DNA from: Thiobacillus sp.
Lineage (GTDB): Bacteria > Pseudomonadota > Gammaproteobacteria > Burkholderiales > Thiobacillaceae
Direction of reading: 5' to 3'
DNA: 56,503 nucleotides
Assembly: GCA_030692355.1 (NCBI GenBank)
Contig: JAUYCF010000037.1
Span: 1 to 56,503 of the forward strand
Shown: piece after piece, positions 1-8,102 of the stretch
How positions within the stretch are numbered: the stretch's first letter is position 1
How the letters are laid out: each line of letters opens with the position of its first letter
Notes under the pieces: model-generated
What the model was told of the DNA's origin: nothing
Seen by the model: only the letters and a program-made list of their open reading frames with translations
Database searches by the model: none
Program-made: the position numbers and the translations under genes

Positions 1-15
1 AGCCCACGAATAGAC

Positions 16-103
16 TGTCGTTGCGAGGAGCGTAGCGACGCGGCAATCCAGAAAGGCCCGCTGAATCAAAGCGCTGGATTGCTTCGCTTCGCTCGCAATG
101 ACA
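16..103. repeat. Palindromic dispersed repeat (family A), copy 1
   Basis: Two inverted arms, TTGCGAGGAGCGTAGCGACG...GGCAATCCAG and CTGGATTGCTTCGCTTCGC...GCAATGAC, face each other across about 20 bases. The same arms recur near 4250, 9571, 33395 and 51200, so this is a dispersed family, probably MITE-like or REP-like and non-coding. The outer terminal motif seen in the 4219 copy (AGGGAAACGCTGA) is not visible here, so this copy may be trimmed. It lies just upstream of ruvA, and whatever precedes it is outside the window. Confidence 0.75.
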
Positions 104-159
104 GGCTGCCATGGCTGTGGGTGACAACCGGATAAGCACGGTATGAACAAGGAATTTAA

Positions 160-738
160 ATGATAGGCAGAATAACCGGCCTGCTTGCCGCCAAACAGCC
201 GCCGCAGGTGCTGGTGGACGTGAGCGGCGTCGGCTACGAAATCGACGTGCCGATGAGCACGTTCTACAACCTGCCCGCACTGGGCGAGAAGATCAGTCTG
301 CTGACCCATCTGGCGATCCGCGAAGACGCGCACCTGCTCTATGGCTTCGGCAGCGAAATCGAGCGCGCGGCGTTTCGCGAGTTGCTGAAAGTTTCCGGCA
401 TCGGCGCCAAGACCGCCTTGTCGGTGCTGTCCGGCCTGTCGGTCAACGACCTGTCGGCCGCGATTGCCGCGCAGGAAATCGGCCGCATCGTCAAGGTGCC
501 CGGAATCGGCAAGAAAACCGCCGAGCGCCTGCTGCTCGAACTGAAGGGCCGGCCGGTGTTCGCCGGAGCGATTTCCGCGGTGGCGGGCGAGACACGCGTG
601 TCCGACGATGTGCGCCAAGCTTTGCTGGCCCTGGGCTATAACGACAAGGAGACCGCCGCCGCCATGCAGAAACTGGCGGCCGACCTGCCAGTGTCCGATG
701 CCATCCGGCAGGCGCTGAAATTGCTGTCAAAAGCGTGA
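160..738 (+). CDS. ruvA: Holliday junction branch migration protein RuvA
   Basis: RuvA binds four-way Holliday junctions as a tetramer and loads the RuvB motor during recombinational repair. The 192-residue product has the usual family length. The N-terminal OB fold (about 1-62) starts with MIGRITG. Two helix-hairpin-helix motifs follow at VSGIGAK (78-84) and VPGIGKK (113-119), then a flexible linker and a C-terminal RuvB-binding three-helix domain (about 148-192, ALLALGY). The ATG follows AAGGAATTTAA, a weak ribosome binding site. ruvA normally abuts ruvB, but here two toxin-antitoxin-type genes intervene. ruvC would be expected upstream and is outside the window. Confidence 0.97.
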   Translation: MIGRITGLLAAKQPPQVLVDVSGVGYEIDVPMSTFYNLPALGEKISLLTHLAIREDAHLLYGFGSEIERAAFRELLKVSGIGAKTALSVLSGLSVNDLSAAIAAQEIGRIVKVPGIGKKTAERLLLELKGRPVFAGAISAVAGETRVSDDVRQALLALGYNDKETAAAMQKLAADLPVSDAIRQALKLLSKA

Positions 739-826
739 TGCGGCCACAAATTGAAACGGTTTATTGTTCCGGCACCACAAGGCATGGGCGGGTTTGCTGG
801 GTGATGTTCCTGTTGCCTGAGGCGCT

Positions 827-843
827 TGGCTATAGAATAGCCA
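827..843. promoter_or_regulatory. Inverted repeat upstream of the MNT-HEPN pair, candidate operator
   Basis: TGGCTAT-AGA-ATAGCCA is a perfect 7-bp inverted repeat with a 3-base spacer. It lies between the ruvA stop and the nucleotidyltransferase gene. The AT-rich centre TATAGAAT resembles a -10 box, so it could be an autoregulatory operator. It could also be part of a weak ruvA terminator, but no T-tract follows. The role is inferred from position only. Confidence 0.35.
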
Positions 844-907
844 GGCTGAACAAGAGCGCCTGATCGACACGGGCGAGAAGCAAGTCGTAACCAGAGTGGG
901 AATGCTC

Positions 908-1252
908 ATGAAAACCACAAAACTTGACGAAGCCACCGAACGCGCCACAAAGCTGTTCATGCAGCGCATTACACGTCAATACGACACGGCAGGCGGGATA
1001 TTGTTTGGCAGCCGTGCACGGCAAACGCATCGCGCCGACAGCGATGCCGATGTGGCGGTTCTGTTGCGCGGGGATCACCAGCGCTTCCTGCCGACCAAGC
1101 TGGCCATGGCCGATGTGGCTTTCGACGTGCTGCTGGAAACGGGGATCAATATCTCGCCGTTGCCGGTGTGGCTGGATGAGTGGGAGCATCCCGAAACCTA
1201 CTCGAACCCCACCTTGCTGAAAAACATTGCGAATGAGGGGGTTCGACTTTGA
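908..1252 (+). CDS. MNT-type minimal nucleotidyltransferase (antitoxin of a HEPN/MNT pair)
   Basis: A small nucleotidyltransferase of about 114 residues with the hallmark GSRAR (34-38) and the metal-binding pair D46 and D48 in DSDADVAVLL. In the HEPN/MNT (HI0073/HI0074, MntA/HepT) systems this protein neutralises the HEPN partner, in studied cases by adenylylating it. The gene overlaps the downstream HEPN gene by four bases (TTGA), the usual two-gene layout. In-frame alternatives are GTG at 896 and ATG at 902; no strong ribosome binding site decides between them. The pair sits inside the ruvA-ruvB locus. The family call is firm; the antitoxin role is inferred from the family. Confidence 0.85.
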   Translation: MKTTKLDEATERATKLFMQRITRQYDTAGGILFGSRARQTHRADSDADVAVLLRGDHQRFLPTKLAMADVAFDVLLETGINISPLPVWLDEWEHPETYSNPTLLKNIANEGVRL

Positions 1253-1680
1253 GTGGAGGCCTGACACCGGCCGCGCTGATGACAAAAGCTGTCCGTGCCT
1301 GCGCCTCCGCGCGTATCCTGCTCGACCTGAATGATGTTGATGGTGCCTGTAATCGAGCTTGCTACGCCATGTTCGATTCTGCCCGCGCCGCCTTGCTGGC
1401 TTCAAAAGCGCCCGTTCCGCCTGATATTGGCAAGACGCACGGCGGCTTGATCACGGCATTTAGCCAGCATCTTGTGAAAAACGGACCCATTCCAAAAGAA
1501 ATTGGCCGTCTGCTGAAACGCGCGGAAGAAATTCGGCTGGTGGCAGATTACAAAGGTGATTCCGTAGAACTTGCGGATGCGCGCGAGATGGTTGAACAGG
1601 CCGAGCGGTTTGTTGAAGCCATGCGTCACGCCTGGATGCCGGATCAACTTGCCAACCCGAACCAGCCTGACTTGCCATGA
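1249..1680 (+). CDS. HEPN-domain protein (putative toxin of a HEPN/MNT pair)
   Basis: 143 residues of the COG1895-like HEPN class, typified by a helical segment with [16 protein letters not shown] (35-50), KTHGG (62-66) and IRLVADY (95-101). The usual RX4-6H nuclease motif is not obvious; R96 followed by ADY is the equivalent seen in this subfamily. TTG at 1249 is the likely start because GAGGGGG (1234-1240) sits eight bases upstream and the codon overlaps the MNT stop. ATG at 1279 is an alternative. The HEPN stop overlaps the ruvB start (ATGA at 1677), so ruvB translation may depend on ribosomes leaving this gene. Confidence 0.82.
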   Translation: MSGGLTPAALMTKAVRACASARILLDLNDVDGACNRACYAMFDSARAALLASKAPVPPDIGKTHGGLITAFSQHLVKNGPIPKEIGRLLKRAEEIRLVADYKGDSVELADAREMVEQAERFVEAMRHAWMPDQLANPNQPDLP

Positions 1681-2708
1681 TCGAAACCGACCGTCTCATT
1701 GCCCCCGCCGCCGTCAGCCCGCAGGAAGAGCAGGTTGAGCGCGCGCTGCGGCCGCGCACGCTGGCCGAATACGTCGGCCAGGCGAAGGCGCGCGAGCAGC
1801 TTGAAATCTTCATCAGCGCCGCCAGGAACCGCAGCGAGGCGCTCGACCATGTGCTGCTGTTCGGCCCGCCGGGGCTGGGCAAGACCACGCTGGCGCACAT
1901 CATCGCGCGCGAGATGGGCGTCAACCTGCGCCAGACGTCCGGCCCGGTGCTCGAACGCGCGGGCGACCTCGCCGCGCTGCTCACCAACCTGGAACCGAAC
2001 GACGTGCTGTTCATTGACGAAATTCACCGTCTGAGCCCGGTGGTCGAGGAGGTGCTGTATCCCGCGCTGGAGGATTTCCAGATCGACATCATGATCGGTG
2101 AAGGCCCGTCGGCGCGCTCGGTCAAGCTCGACCTGCCGCCGTTCACCCTGGTCGGCGCGACCACGCGCGCCGGCATGCTCACCAACCCGCTGCGCGACCG
2201 TTTCGGCATCGTCGCAAGGCTGGAGTTTTACTCGGCCGAAGAGTTGGGCTTCATCGTCCACCGCTCGGCGGGCCTGCTGCAGATGAATCTGGAAGAAGCC
2301 GGCGCGCTGGAAATCGCCCGCCGTTCGCGCGGCACCCCGCGCATTGCCAATCGCCTGCTGCGGCGGGTGCGCGACTACGCCGAGGTCAAGGCGGGCGGGC
2401 AGGCCACCTGCGCGGTGGCGGATGCGGCACTGGTGATGCTTGACGTCGACCGTGCCGGGCTCGACGTGATGGACCGCAAGCTCCTGTCGGCGGTGATCGA
2501 GAAATTCATGGGCGGGCCGGTCGGCCTGGACAACCTTGCCGCCGCCATCGGCGAGGAGCGCGACACCATCGAGGACGTGCTCGAACCCTATCTCATCCAG
2601 CAGGGCTACCTGCAGCGCACCCCGCGCGGCCGCATCGCGACGCCGCTGGCGTATCGCCACCTCGGTCTCGCCGTTCCGTCCGGTGTGCCCGGCGAGGATT
2701 TGTTCTAG
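1677..2708 (+). CDS. ruvB: Holliday junction branch migration helicase RuvB
   Basis: A hexameric AAA+ motor that pumps DNA through the RuvA-bound junction. The 343 residues contain Walker [10 protein letters not shown] (63-71), Walker B FIDEIH (112-117), sensor-1 region [10 protein letters not shown] and a C-terminal winged-helix DNA-binding domain ending near the stop. Length matches the family. The ATG overlaps the HEPN stop codon. The stop TAG overlaps the GTG start of the next gene (TAGTG at 2706), so ruvB and ybgC are also coupled. Confidence 0.97.
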   Translation: MIETDRLIAPAAVSPQEEQVERALRPRTLAEYVGQAKAREQLEIFISAARNRSEALDHVLLFGPPGLGKTTLAHIIAREMGVNLRQTSGPVLERAGDLAALLTNLEPNDVLFIDEIHRLSPVVEEVLYPALEDFQIDIMIGEGPSARSVKLDLPPFTLVGATTRAGMLTNPLRDRFGIVARLEFYSAEELGFIVHRSAGLLQMNLEEAGALEIARRSRGTPRIANRLLRRVRDYAEVKAGGQATCAVADAALVMLDVDRAGLDVMDRKLLSAVIEKFMGGPVGLDNLAAAIGEERDTIEDVLEPYLIQQGYLQRTPRGRIATPLAYRHLGLAVPSGVPGEDLF

Positions 2709-3112
2709 TGGTGGCGTTTCACTGGCCGGTCCGCGTCTACTGGGAAGACACCGACGCCGGCGGCGTGGTGTATTACGCCAACTACCTCAAATTCATGGAG
2801 CGCGCGCGCTCGGAATGGCTGCGTGCGTTTGGGTTCGAGCAGGACGTGTTGCGCGACGAGGCGGGCGTGGTGTTCGTGGTGCGGCGGGTGACAATCGACT
2901 ACCTGTCGCCGGCGCGCTTCAACGATCAGCTCGACGTATCGGTCGGCCTGCACGAAACCGGGCGGGCCAGTCTCAGCGTGCGGCAGGAACTCATGCGGGG
3001 TTCCGACTGTCTGGCAAGGGCCGACGTCACGCTGGCCTGCGTCGACGCGGCGAATTTCAAACCCGTTAAAATGCCCGCAACGATACTTCAGGCACTGACC
3101 CCCACGACGTGA
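2708..3112 (+). CDS. ybgC: Tol-Pal-associated acyl-CoA thioesterase YbgC
   Basis: A 134-residue single hotdog-fold thioesterase, first gene of the Tol-Pal cluster. The signature YWEDTDAGGVVYYANYL (11-27) carries the catalytic aspartate D16, equivalent to Asp18 of the E. coli protein. It hydrolyses acyl-CoA or acyl-ACP thioesters and is linked to phospholipid synthesis at the inner membrane. The GTG start overlaps the ruvB stop, and its own stop overlaps the tolQ GTG start (GTGA at 3109), giving a tightly packed operon. Confidence 0.93.
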   Translation: MVAFHWPVRVYWEDTDAGGVVYYANYLKFMERARSEWLRAFGFEQDVLRDEAGVVFVVRRVTIDYLSPARFNDQLDVSVGLHETGRASLSVRQELMRGSDCLARADVTLACVDAANFKPVKMPATILQALTPTT

Positions 3113-3801
3113 ATCCAGATCTCAGCCAGGACCTTTCGCTGTTCCATCTCATCCTCAATGCTTCGTTGCCGGTGCAGCTCGTCATGCTGCTGTTGCTGGG
3201 CGCGTCCTTAATGTCGTGGTGGTTCATTTTCATCAAGTTGTTTTCCCTCAAGCGCGCCCTGCGCGAAACCGATCGTTTCGAGCGCGAGTTCTGGGGCGGC
3301 GGCGACATCAACGCCATGTATAAGGAGGTGGCCGCCGGGCGTGGCGAGGCGGGCGAAATGGCGCGCATCTTCGAAGCGGGGTTCCGCGAATTCGTGAAGC
3401 TTCGCCAACAGCCCGGGCTGTCGCTCAACGTCATCGTCGACGGCACCCGCCGCGCCATGCGCGCCACTTACCAGCGCGAACTCGACAGCCTCGAATCGCA
3501 CCTGTCGTTTCTCGCCACCGTCGGGTCGGTGTCGCCCTACGTCGGCCTGTTCGGCACCGTGTGGGGCATCATGATCGCCTTCATGGGGCTGTCGAGCGTC
3601 GCGCAGGCCACGCTGGCGCAGGTCGCGCCCGGCATCGCCGAAGCGCTGATCGCCACCGCCATGGGCCTGTTCGCCGCCATCCCCGCGGTGGTCGGCTACA
3701 ACCGCTACACCCACGACATCGACCGCCTGGCCAACCGCATGGAAAGCTTCATGGAGGAGTTCTCCAACATCCTGCAGCGGCAGGCGACCAAGGCGTCCTG
3801 A
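3109..3801 (+). CDS. tolQ: Tol-Pal system inner-membrane protein TolQ
   Basis: A 230-residue MotA/TolQ/ExbB proton-channel family protein. It has one N-terminal membrane helix (LVMLLLLGASLMSWWFIF, about 24-41). A long cytoplasmic part is followed by two C-terminal helices around GTVWGIMIAFMGL and ALIATAMGLFAAIPAV. With TolR it uses the proton-motive force to drive TolA, which connects to Pal and constricts the outer membrane at division. The GTG start overlaps the ybgC stop by GTGA; ExbB is excluded by the ybgC-tolQRAB-pal context. Confidence 0.96.
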   Translation: MNPDLSQDLSLFHLILNASLPVQLVMLLLLGASLMSWWFIFIKLFSLKRALRETDRFEREFWGGGDINAMYKEVAAGRGEAGEMARIFEAGFREFVKLRQQPGLSLNVIVDGTRRAMRATYQRELDSLESHLSFLATVGSVSPYVGLFGTVWGIMIAFMGLSSVAQATLAQVAPGIAEALIATAMGLFAAIPAVVGYNRYTHDIDRLANRMESFMEEFSNILQRQATKAS

Positions 3802-3804
3802 TTC

Positions 3805-4215
3805 ATGGCGCGGACCCGCAAACTGGTCGCCCAGATCAACGTCGTGCCGATGATCGACGTGATGCTGGTGCTGCTCGTCATCTTCATGGTGACCGCGCCC
3901 TTCATCAACCCCGCCCAAGTCGAACTGCCCAGCGTCGGCAGGACTTCGCAGACGCCGGCGCAGCCGCTAGAAGTCATCATCAAGGAGTCGGGCGAATATC
4001 TGCTGAAAAACCGTGCCGTTTCCGGCGACGAACGGGTGGTGGAAAAGTCGGCGCTGGCGGCCGAAATCGCCACGCTGCAGCGCGCCTTGCCGGATCAGCC
4101 GGTGGTCATCGCGGCAGACAAGAATGTGCGCTACGAAGAAGTGATGGACACCATGACCGTGCTGCAGAACGCGCAGATCACCCGCATCGGCCTGCTCGCC
4201 CGTCCCGTCCCTTGA
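3805..4215 (+). CDS. tolR: Tol-Pal system protein TolR
   Basis: A 136-residue ExbD/TolR family protein with a short cytoplasmic N-terminus and a single membrane helix, NVVPMIDVMLVLLVIFMV (12-29). That helix holds the proton-conducting aspartate D18. A periplasmic domain ending in RIGLLARP follows. It lies three bases after tolQ. The junction to tolA is interrupted by a roughly 140-bp palindromic repeat, unusual for this operon and possibly affecting TolA level. Confidence 0.95.
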   Translation: MARTRKLVAQINVVPMIDVMLVLLVIFMVTAPFINPAQVELPSVGRTSQTPAQPLEVIIKESGEYLLKNRAVSGDERVVEKSALAAEIATLQRALPDQPVVIAADKNVRYEEVMDTMTVLQNAQITRIGLLARPVP

Positions 4216-4218
4216 TCC

Positions 4219-4356
4219 TTAGGGAAACGCTGAATAATTCAATATGGCCGTCATTGCGAGCGAAGCGAAGCAATCCAGCGTATTGATTAAGCAGGCATTT
4301 CTGGATTGCCGCGTCGCTACGCTCCTCGCAATGACGAATTAATCAGCGCTTCCTTA
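4219..4356. repeat. Palindromic dispersed repeat (family A), complete copy between tolR and tolA
   Basis: The most complete family A copy. Outer ends AGGGAAACGCTGAATAATTC and GAATTAATCAGCGCTTCCT are inverted relative to each other. Inner arms GTCATTGCGAGCGAAGCGA...CAATCCAG and CTGGATTGCCGCGTCGCTACG...GCAATGAC are inverted too. CCTTAG stands at both edges (4217-4222 and 4352-4357) and may be a target duplication or part of the ends. The element ends one base before the tolA ATG. No coding potential; transcribed RNA could fold into a long hairpin. Confidence 0.8.
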
Positions 4357-4357
4357 G

Positions 4358-5224
4358 ATGAACATTTCGGCAGACGTGCCCTTCGTATCCCGTCCCGGCT
4401 CCAACCTCATCGCCGGCGCGCTGGCGTTGGGGGTGCATGTCGTCTTCGTGCTGTTGCTGGTGTTCGGCGTGTCGTGGCAGACCCAACATCCTGCGCCGGT
4501 GATGGTCGACTTGTGGGAAGCGCTGCCGCCGCCGCCCGTGGCCAAGCCAGCCCGGCCGCCCGCGTCGGCGCCGGTGAAAACGCCCGAGCCGGTCAAAGTC
4601 AAGCCAGCCCCCCGGCCGGCGGTGGACGAGCCGCCGCCGCCCAAGACGCCCGACATTGCGCTGGAAAAAAAGAAGGCCGAGAGCGAACGCCAGAAAAAAC
4701 TGCAAGCCATGCAGGCGGTAGAAGAAAAGGCCCGGGCAGACGCAGCCAGGAAAGCGCAGGAAACGCAGCTGGCCGAACGGAAAAAACGCGAGCTGCTGCG
4801 CCAGATGGAGGAAGAGGACCTGACGCGGCGGATGGCGGACGAGGTCGCGGCAAGCGAGGCGCGCCAGGCAAAACTGGCTGAAGCGCAGGCCAAACTGGCC
4901 GAGGCCGCAACGGCCAGCAAGCGCCAGACCGAGGTGGCGGGCGTCGTCGGGCAGTACCGCGACCTGATCAGCGCCAAGGTGCGCGGCAACACCCGCCTGC
5001 CCGACAACCTGGCGGGCAACCCCCAGGTGCGCTGCCTGGTGAAGTTGCTGCCCACCGGCGAAGTCCAGAGCGTGCGGGTGACGCAATCGAGCGGCAACGC
5101 GGCGTACGACGAGGCGGTGGTGCGCGGCATCTGGAAATCCTCGCCGCTGCCCCTGCCGGGCGAGCGCGACGCGCGCGCCGCATTCGTCCCGGAACTTTCC
5201 TTCGTCCATCGCCCCAAAGAGTGA
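4358..5224 (+). CDS. tolA: Cell envelope integrity protein TolA
   Basis: A 288-residue periplasm-spanning link between TolQR and TolB/Pal. An N-terminal membrane anchor (about 17-40, GALALGVHVVFVLLLVFGV) leads into a proline-rich stretch, then a charged Lys/Glu/Ala/Gln coiled coil (about 100-190). A C-terminal domain (about 200-288) begins VGQYRDLISAKVRGN and includes VRVTQSSGNAAYDEAVVR, typical of TolA/TonB C-terminal folds. The ATG lies immediately after the family A repeat, and no Shine-Dalgarno sequence is apparent, so the repeat has probably replaced the native leader. Confidence 0.93.
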   Translation: MNISADVPFVSRPGSNLIAGALALGVHVVFVLLLVFGVSWQTQHPAPVMVDLWEALPPPPVAKPARPPASAPVKTPEPVKVKPAPRPAVDEPPPPKTPDIALEKKKAESERQKKLQAMQAVEEKARADAARKAQETQLAERKKRELLRQMEEEDLTRRMADEVAASEARQAKLAEAQAKLAEAATASKRQTEVAGVVGQYRDLISAKVRGNTRLPDNLAGNPQVRCLVKLLPTGEVQSVRVTQSSGNAAYDEAVVRGIWKSSPLPLPGERDARAAFVPELSFVHRPKE

Positions 5225-5326
5225 GTTCGGCGCCGGGCAGCAGCGGTGCGCAGTCACTGGCCGGCCATGCCGGCTATGCTAGACTCGTTTTGAAATAAAG
5301 CACTTTTGATAGAGACCCCCGACTCC

Positions 5327-6601
5327 ATGCTGCGTGCTGTTCTGTACTTCCCCCTGTTTTGTCTGGTCTTGCTGAGCGCGTCGTTTTCCGCGCGCGCCGC
5401 GATGGAAATCCAGGTGATCGGCGGAGCCGCCAGCAAGATTGCGGTGGCATGGGTGCCGTTTCAGGCGATGCCGGGGCAGCCGGAGCCGACGCTGACCGCG
5501 ATTGCGGGAGACGACCTCGATCGCAGCGGCCAGTTCAGGCGGGTGGACGTCGGCGGCATGCAGCAGCCGGTCGCGCCGGCACAGGTCGACTACGGCGTCT
5601 GGCGCGGCAAGGGCGCGGACGCCGTGGTCATCGGCCAGGTGGCCGCACTGCCCGGCGGCCGTTTCGAAGTCCGCTTCTACCTGCTGGATGTCATCAAGCA
5701 GACCCAGCTTGCCGCCTTCAGCTACACCATTTCCGCGGCGCAATGGCGCGCCACCGCCCACCTGATCGCCGACATCGTGTACGAAAAGCTGACCGGTATC
5801 CCGGGCGCGTTCAGCAGCCGCATCGCCTATGTGCAGAAACAGGGCAAGCGCTTCGAACTGCGGGTGGCCGATGCCGACGGGCAAAACCCGCGCACCGTCG
5901 TGCGCTCCGACGAGCCGGTGATTTCGCCGCGCTTCTCGCCCGACGGCGCGCGCCTGGCGTATGTGTCGTTCGAGGACAAAAAACCGGTGGTGTATGTGCA
6001 GTCCCTGCGCGATGGCCGCCGCAGCCAGGTTGCGGCATTCAAGGGTTCCAACTCGGCGCCGGCCTGGGCGCCCGACGGCCGGCGTCTGGCGGTGGTGCTG
6101 ACGCGCGACCAGGCCTCGCAGATTTATCTCATCAACGCCGATGGCAGCGGGCTCACCCGCTTGACCCGGGGGGGCAACCTCGACACCGAGCCGGTATTCT
6201 CGCCCGATGGAAAAACCCTTTATTTCACCTCGGATCGTGGCGGCAGTGCGCAAATTTATCAGGTGGCGCTCGGCGGCGGCGAGCCGCGGCGGGTGACCTT
6301 CAGCGGCAGCTATAATGTTTCTCCGGCAATCAGCCCGGATGGTCGGCATTTGACCTACATCAGTCGCGAAGAAGGCCGTTTCAGCGTGGTGCTGCACGAA
6401 CTGGCATCGAGCCAGACCCGTGTGCTGACCGATACCGCGCGCGACGAATCACCCAGCTTCGCGCCGAATGGCCAGGCCGTGCTGTATGCCACCGTGCAGG
6501 GCGGGCGCGGCGTTCTCGGCACCGTGAGCCTGGACGGCAAGACCCGCACGCGCCTGTCTGAATCGGGCGTGGACGCCCGCGAACCGGCCTGGGGTCCATG
6601 A
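5327..6601 (+). CDS. tolB: Tol-Pal system beta-propeller protein TolB
   Basis: A periplasmic protein with an N-terminal domain followed by a six-bladed propeller that exchanges between TolA and Pal. ATG 5327 gives 424 residues with a clear signal peptide ([20 protein letters not shown], cleavage near ARA); an in-frame TTG at 5306 is less likely. WD40-like PD40 repeats are visible as [35 protein letters not shown] and [12 protein letters not shown]. It sits between tolA and pal in the standard order. About 100 bases separate it from tolA. Confidence 0.95.
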   Translation: MLRAVLYFPLFCLVLLSASFSARAAMEIQVIGGAASKIAVAWVPFQAMPGQPEPTLTAIAGDDLDRSGQFRRVDVGGMQQPVAPAQVDYGVWRGKGADAVVIGQVAALPGGRFEVRFYLLDVIKQTQLAAFSYTISAAQWRATAHLIADIVYEKLTGIPGAFSSRIAYVQKQGKRFELRVADADGQNPRTVVRSDEPVISPRFSPDGARLAYVSFEDKKPVVYVQSLRDGRRSQVAAFKGSNSAPAWAPDGRRLAVVLTRDQASQIYLINADGSGLTRLTRGGNLDTEPVFSPDGKTLYFTSDRGGSAQIYQVALGGGEPRRVTFSGSYNVSPAISPDGRHLTYISREEGRFSVVLHELASSQTRVLTDTARDESPSFAPNGQAVLYATVQGGRGVLGTVSLDGKTRTRLSESGVDAREPAWGP

Positions 6602-6696
6602 GTTCAAGCAGGGAAGGGGCGGTGGGCTTGCATAAGCCGAACCGTTCACGAGGCACGTGCTTCATTCGTCGTTATTCATCACCAAAGGAGAAATAA

Positions 6697-7254
6697 ATGA
6701 ACAAGATCTTTCTGCCCGTTTTGCTTGTATTGACCCTGTCCGCATGCGGCACCACCCCCGGCACCAAAGCGACGGTTGAAGACCGCACCGGCGCGACTGC
6801 GACAACAGCGGCTACTGCCGGCGCGGAAAGAGCGGGCATGGACGGCTCCGGCGTGGCGGGCAGCGCGCTGCCCGGCGATCAATATGCCGGCGATCCGCGC
6901 AAGGATCCGGCCAGCCCCTTATTTAAGCGCAGCGTCTTTTTCGATTTCGACAGCTACGTGGTGAAACCCGAATACCGCCCCATGCTCGAAGCGCATGCTG
7001 GCTACCTGCTGTCGAAGCGTGATGTGCGCGTCATCCTGCAGGGCAACGCCGACGAGCGCGGCAGCCGCGAATACAACCTGGCGCTGGGACAGAAGCGTGC
7101 CGAAGCGGTGCGTCGTGCGCTGGCTGTGCTGGGCGTGAGCGATTCGCAAATGGAAGCGATCAGTTTTGGTGAGGAAAAGCTGCGCAACCAGGGCACATCC
7201 GAAGCCGATCACGCCGAGAACCGCCGCACCGATGTGGTGTATGGCGACGAGTAA
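6697..7254 (+). CDS. pal: Peptidoglycan-associated lipoprotein Pal
   Basis: An outer-membrane lipoprotein that anchors to peptidoglycan. The signal peptide ends in lipobox LSAC with the lipidated Cys at 17. A Gly/Ala/Thr-rich linker follows, then an OmpA-like domain (about 80-185) with VFFDFDSYVVKPEY and the diaminopimelate-binding region NADERGSREYN...LGQKRAEAVRRAL. Length 185. AAAGGAG (6682-6688) is a strong ribosome binding site eight bases before the ATG. Confidence 0.96.
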   Translation: MNKIFLPVLLVLTLSACGTTPGTKATVEDRTGATATTAATAGAERAGMDGSGVAGSALPGDQYAGDPRKDPASPLFKRSVFFDFDSYVVKPEYRPMLEAHAGYLLSKRDVRVILQGNADERGSREYNLALGQKRAEAVRRALAVLGVSDSQMEAISFGEEKLRNQGTSEADHAENRRTDVVYGDE

Positions 7255-7260
7255 AGCCTG

Positions 7261-8097
7261 ATGCGCCGTTATGCCTTGATATTGGTAGGCACGTTCGCGC
7301 TGGCCCAGCCGGCGTGGGCGCTATTTGGCAACGCCGAGCTGAACCGGCAGATGCAGGCGATGCAGCAGCGGGTGGATGCGCTCGATGCCCGCCTCGGCAA
7401 GCTGGAAACGGCGATGCAGCAAAACCAGCAACTGCTGGGGCTGCTGGGCGAAGTCGAGGCGCTCAAGGCCGAAATCGCCAAACTGCGTGGTCAGGCCGAA
7501 GTCCAGGTGCATCAACTGGACACGCTCGGCAAGCGGCAGAACGATCTGTACGCCGACCTCGACCAGCGCATCGCGGACCTCGCCAAGGCAGGCCAGCCGG
7601 CGCCGGCGGCCGATCCCGCCCCGGCGGTCGATGGGGCACCGGCGGTCGCTCCCGCTTCGGCAGCCGATGGAGCGCCGCCGGTCGCCTCGGTTGCGGCGGG
7701 CGATCCGCAGCAAGCCGATCCGCAGGCGGAATCGAGCAGCTACGAAGCCGCGCTCAAGCAGTTTCGCGAAGCCAATTACGCGGGCGCCATTGCCGGCTTC
7801 AACGGCTTTCTCAAGGCTTACCCCGCCAGCACGCTGGCCTCCAATGCGCAATACTGGATCGGCTATTCGTATTACGCCCTGAAGGACTACAAAACCGCGC
7901 TGGCGCATCAGCAGAAGCTGGTGGCCGCCTATCCCGCCAGCGCCAAGGTGCCCGACGCGCTGCTCAACATCGCCGCCAACCAGCTTGCGCTGGACAACCC
8001 CGACGGCGCCCGCAAGACGCTCGAAGGCCTGGTGGCCCAATACCCCGGCACCCCCGCCGCCACGCTTGCCGCGCGCCGGCTGGCCACACTCAAGTAA
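7261..8097 (+). CDS. cpoB: Tol-associated division coordinator CpoB (YbgF)
   Basis: A 278-residue periplasmic protein that couples peptidoglycan synthesis with outer-membrane constriction. A signal peptide (1-20, ending PAWA) precedes an N-terminal coiled coil (about 28-115, QMQAMQQRVDALDARLGKLE). A long Ala/Pro linker with repeated PAPAVDGAP-like units follows. The C-terminal TPR domain (about 160-278) has YEAALKQFREANYAGAIAGF and AQYWIGYSYYALKDYKTAL. It starts six bases after pal. The linker is longer than usual, probably by repeat expansion. Confidence 0.92.
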   Translation: MRRYALILVGTFALAQPAWALFGNAELNRQMQAMQQRVDALDARLGKLETAMQQNQQLLGLLGEVEALKAEIAKLRGQAEVQVHQLDTLGKRQNDLYADLDQRIADLAKAGQPAPAADPAPAVDGAPAVAPASAADGAPPVASVAAGDPQQADPQAESSSYEAALKQFREANYAGAIAGFNGFLKAYPASTLASNAQYWIGYSYYALKDYKTALAHQQKLVAAYPASAKVPDALLNIAANQLALDNPDGARKTLEGLVAQYPGTPAATLAARRLATLK

Positions 8098-8102
8098 GCA
8101 GC

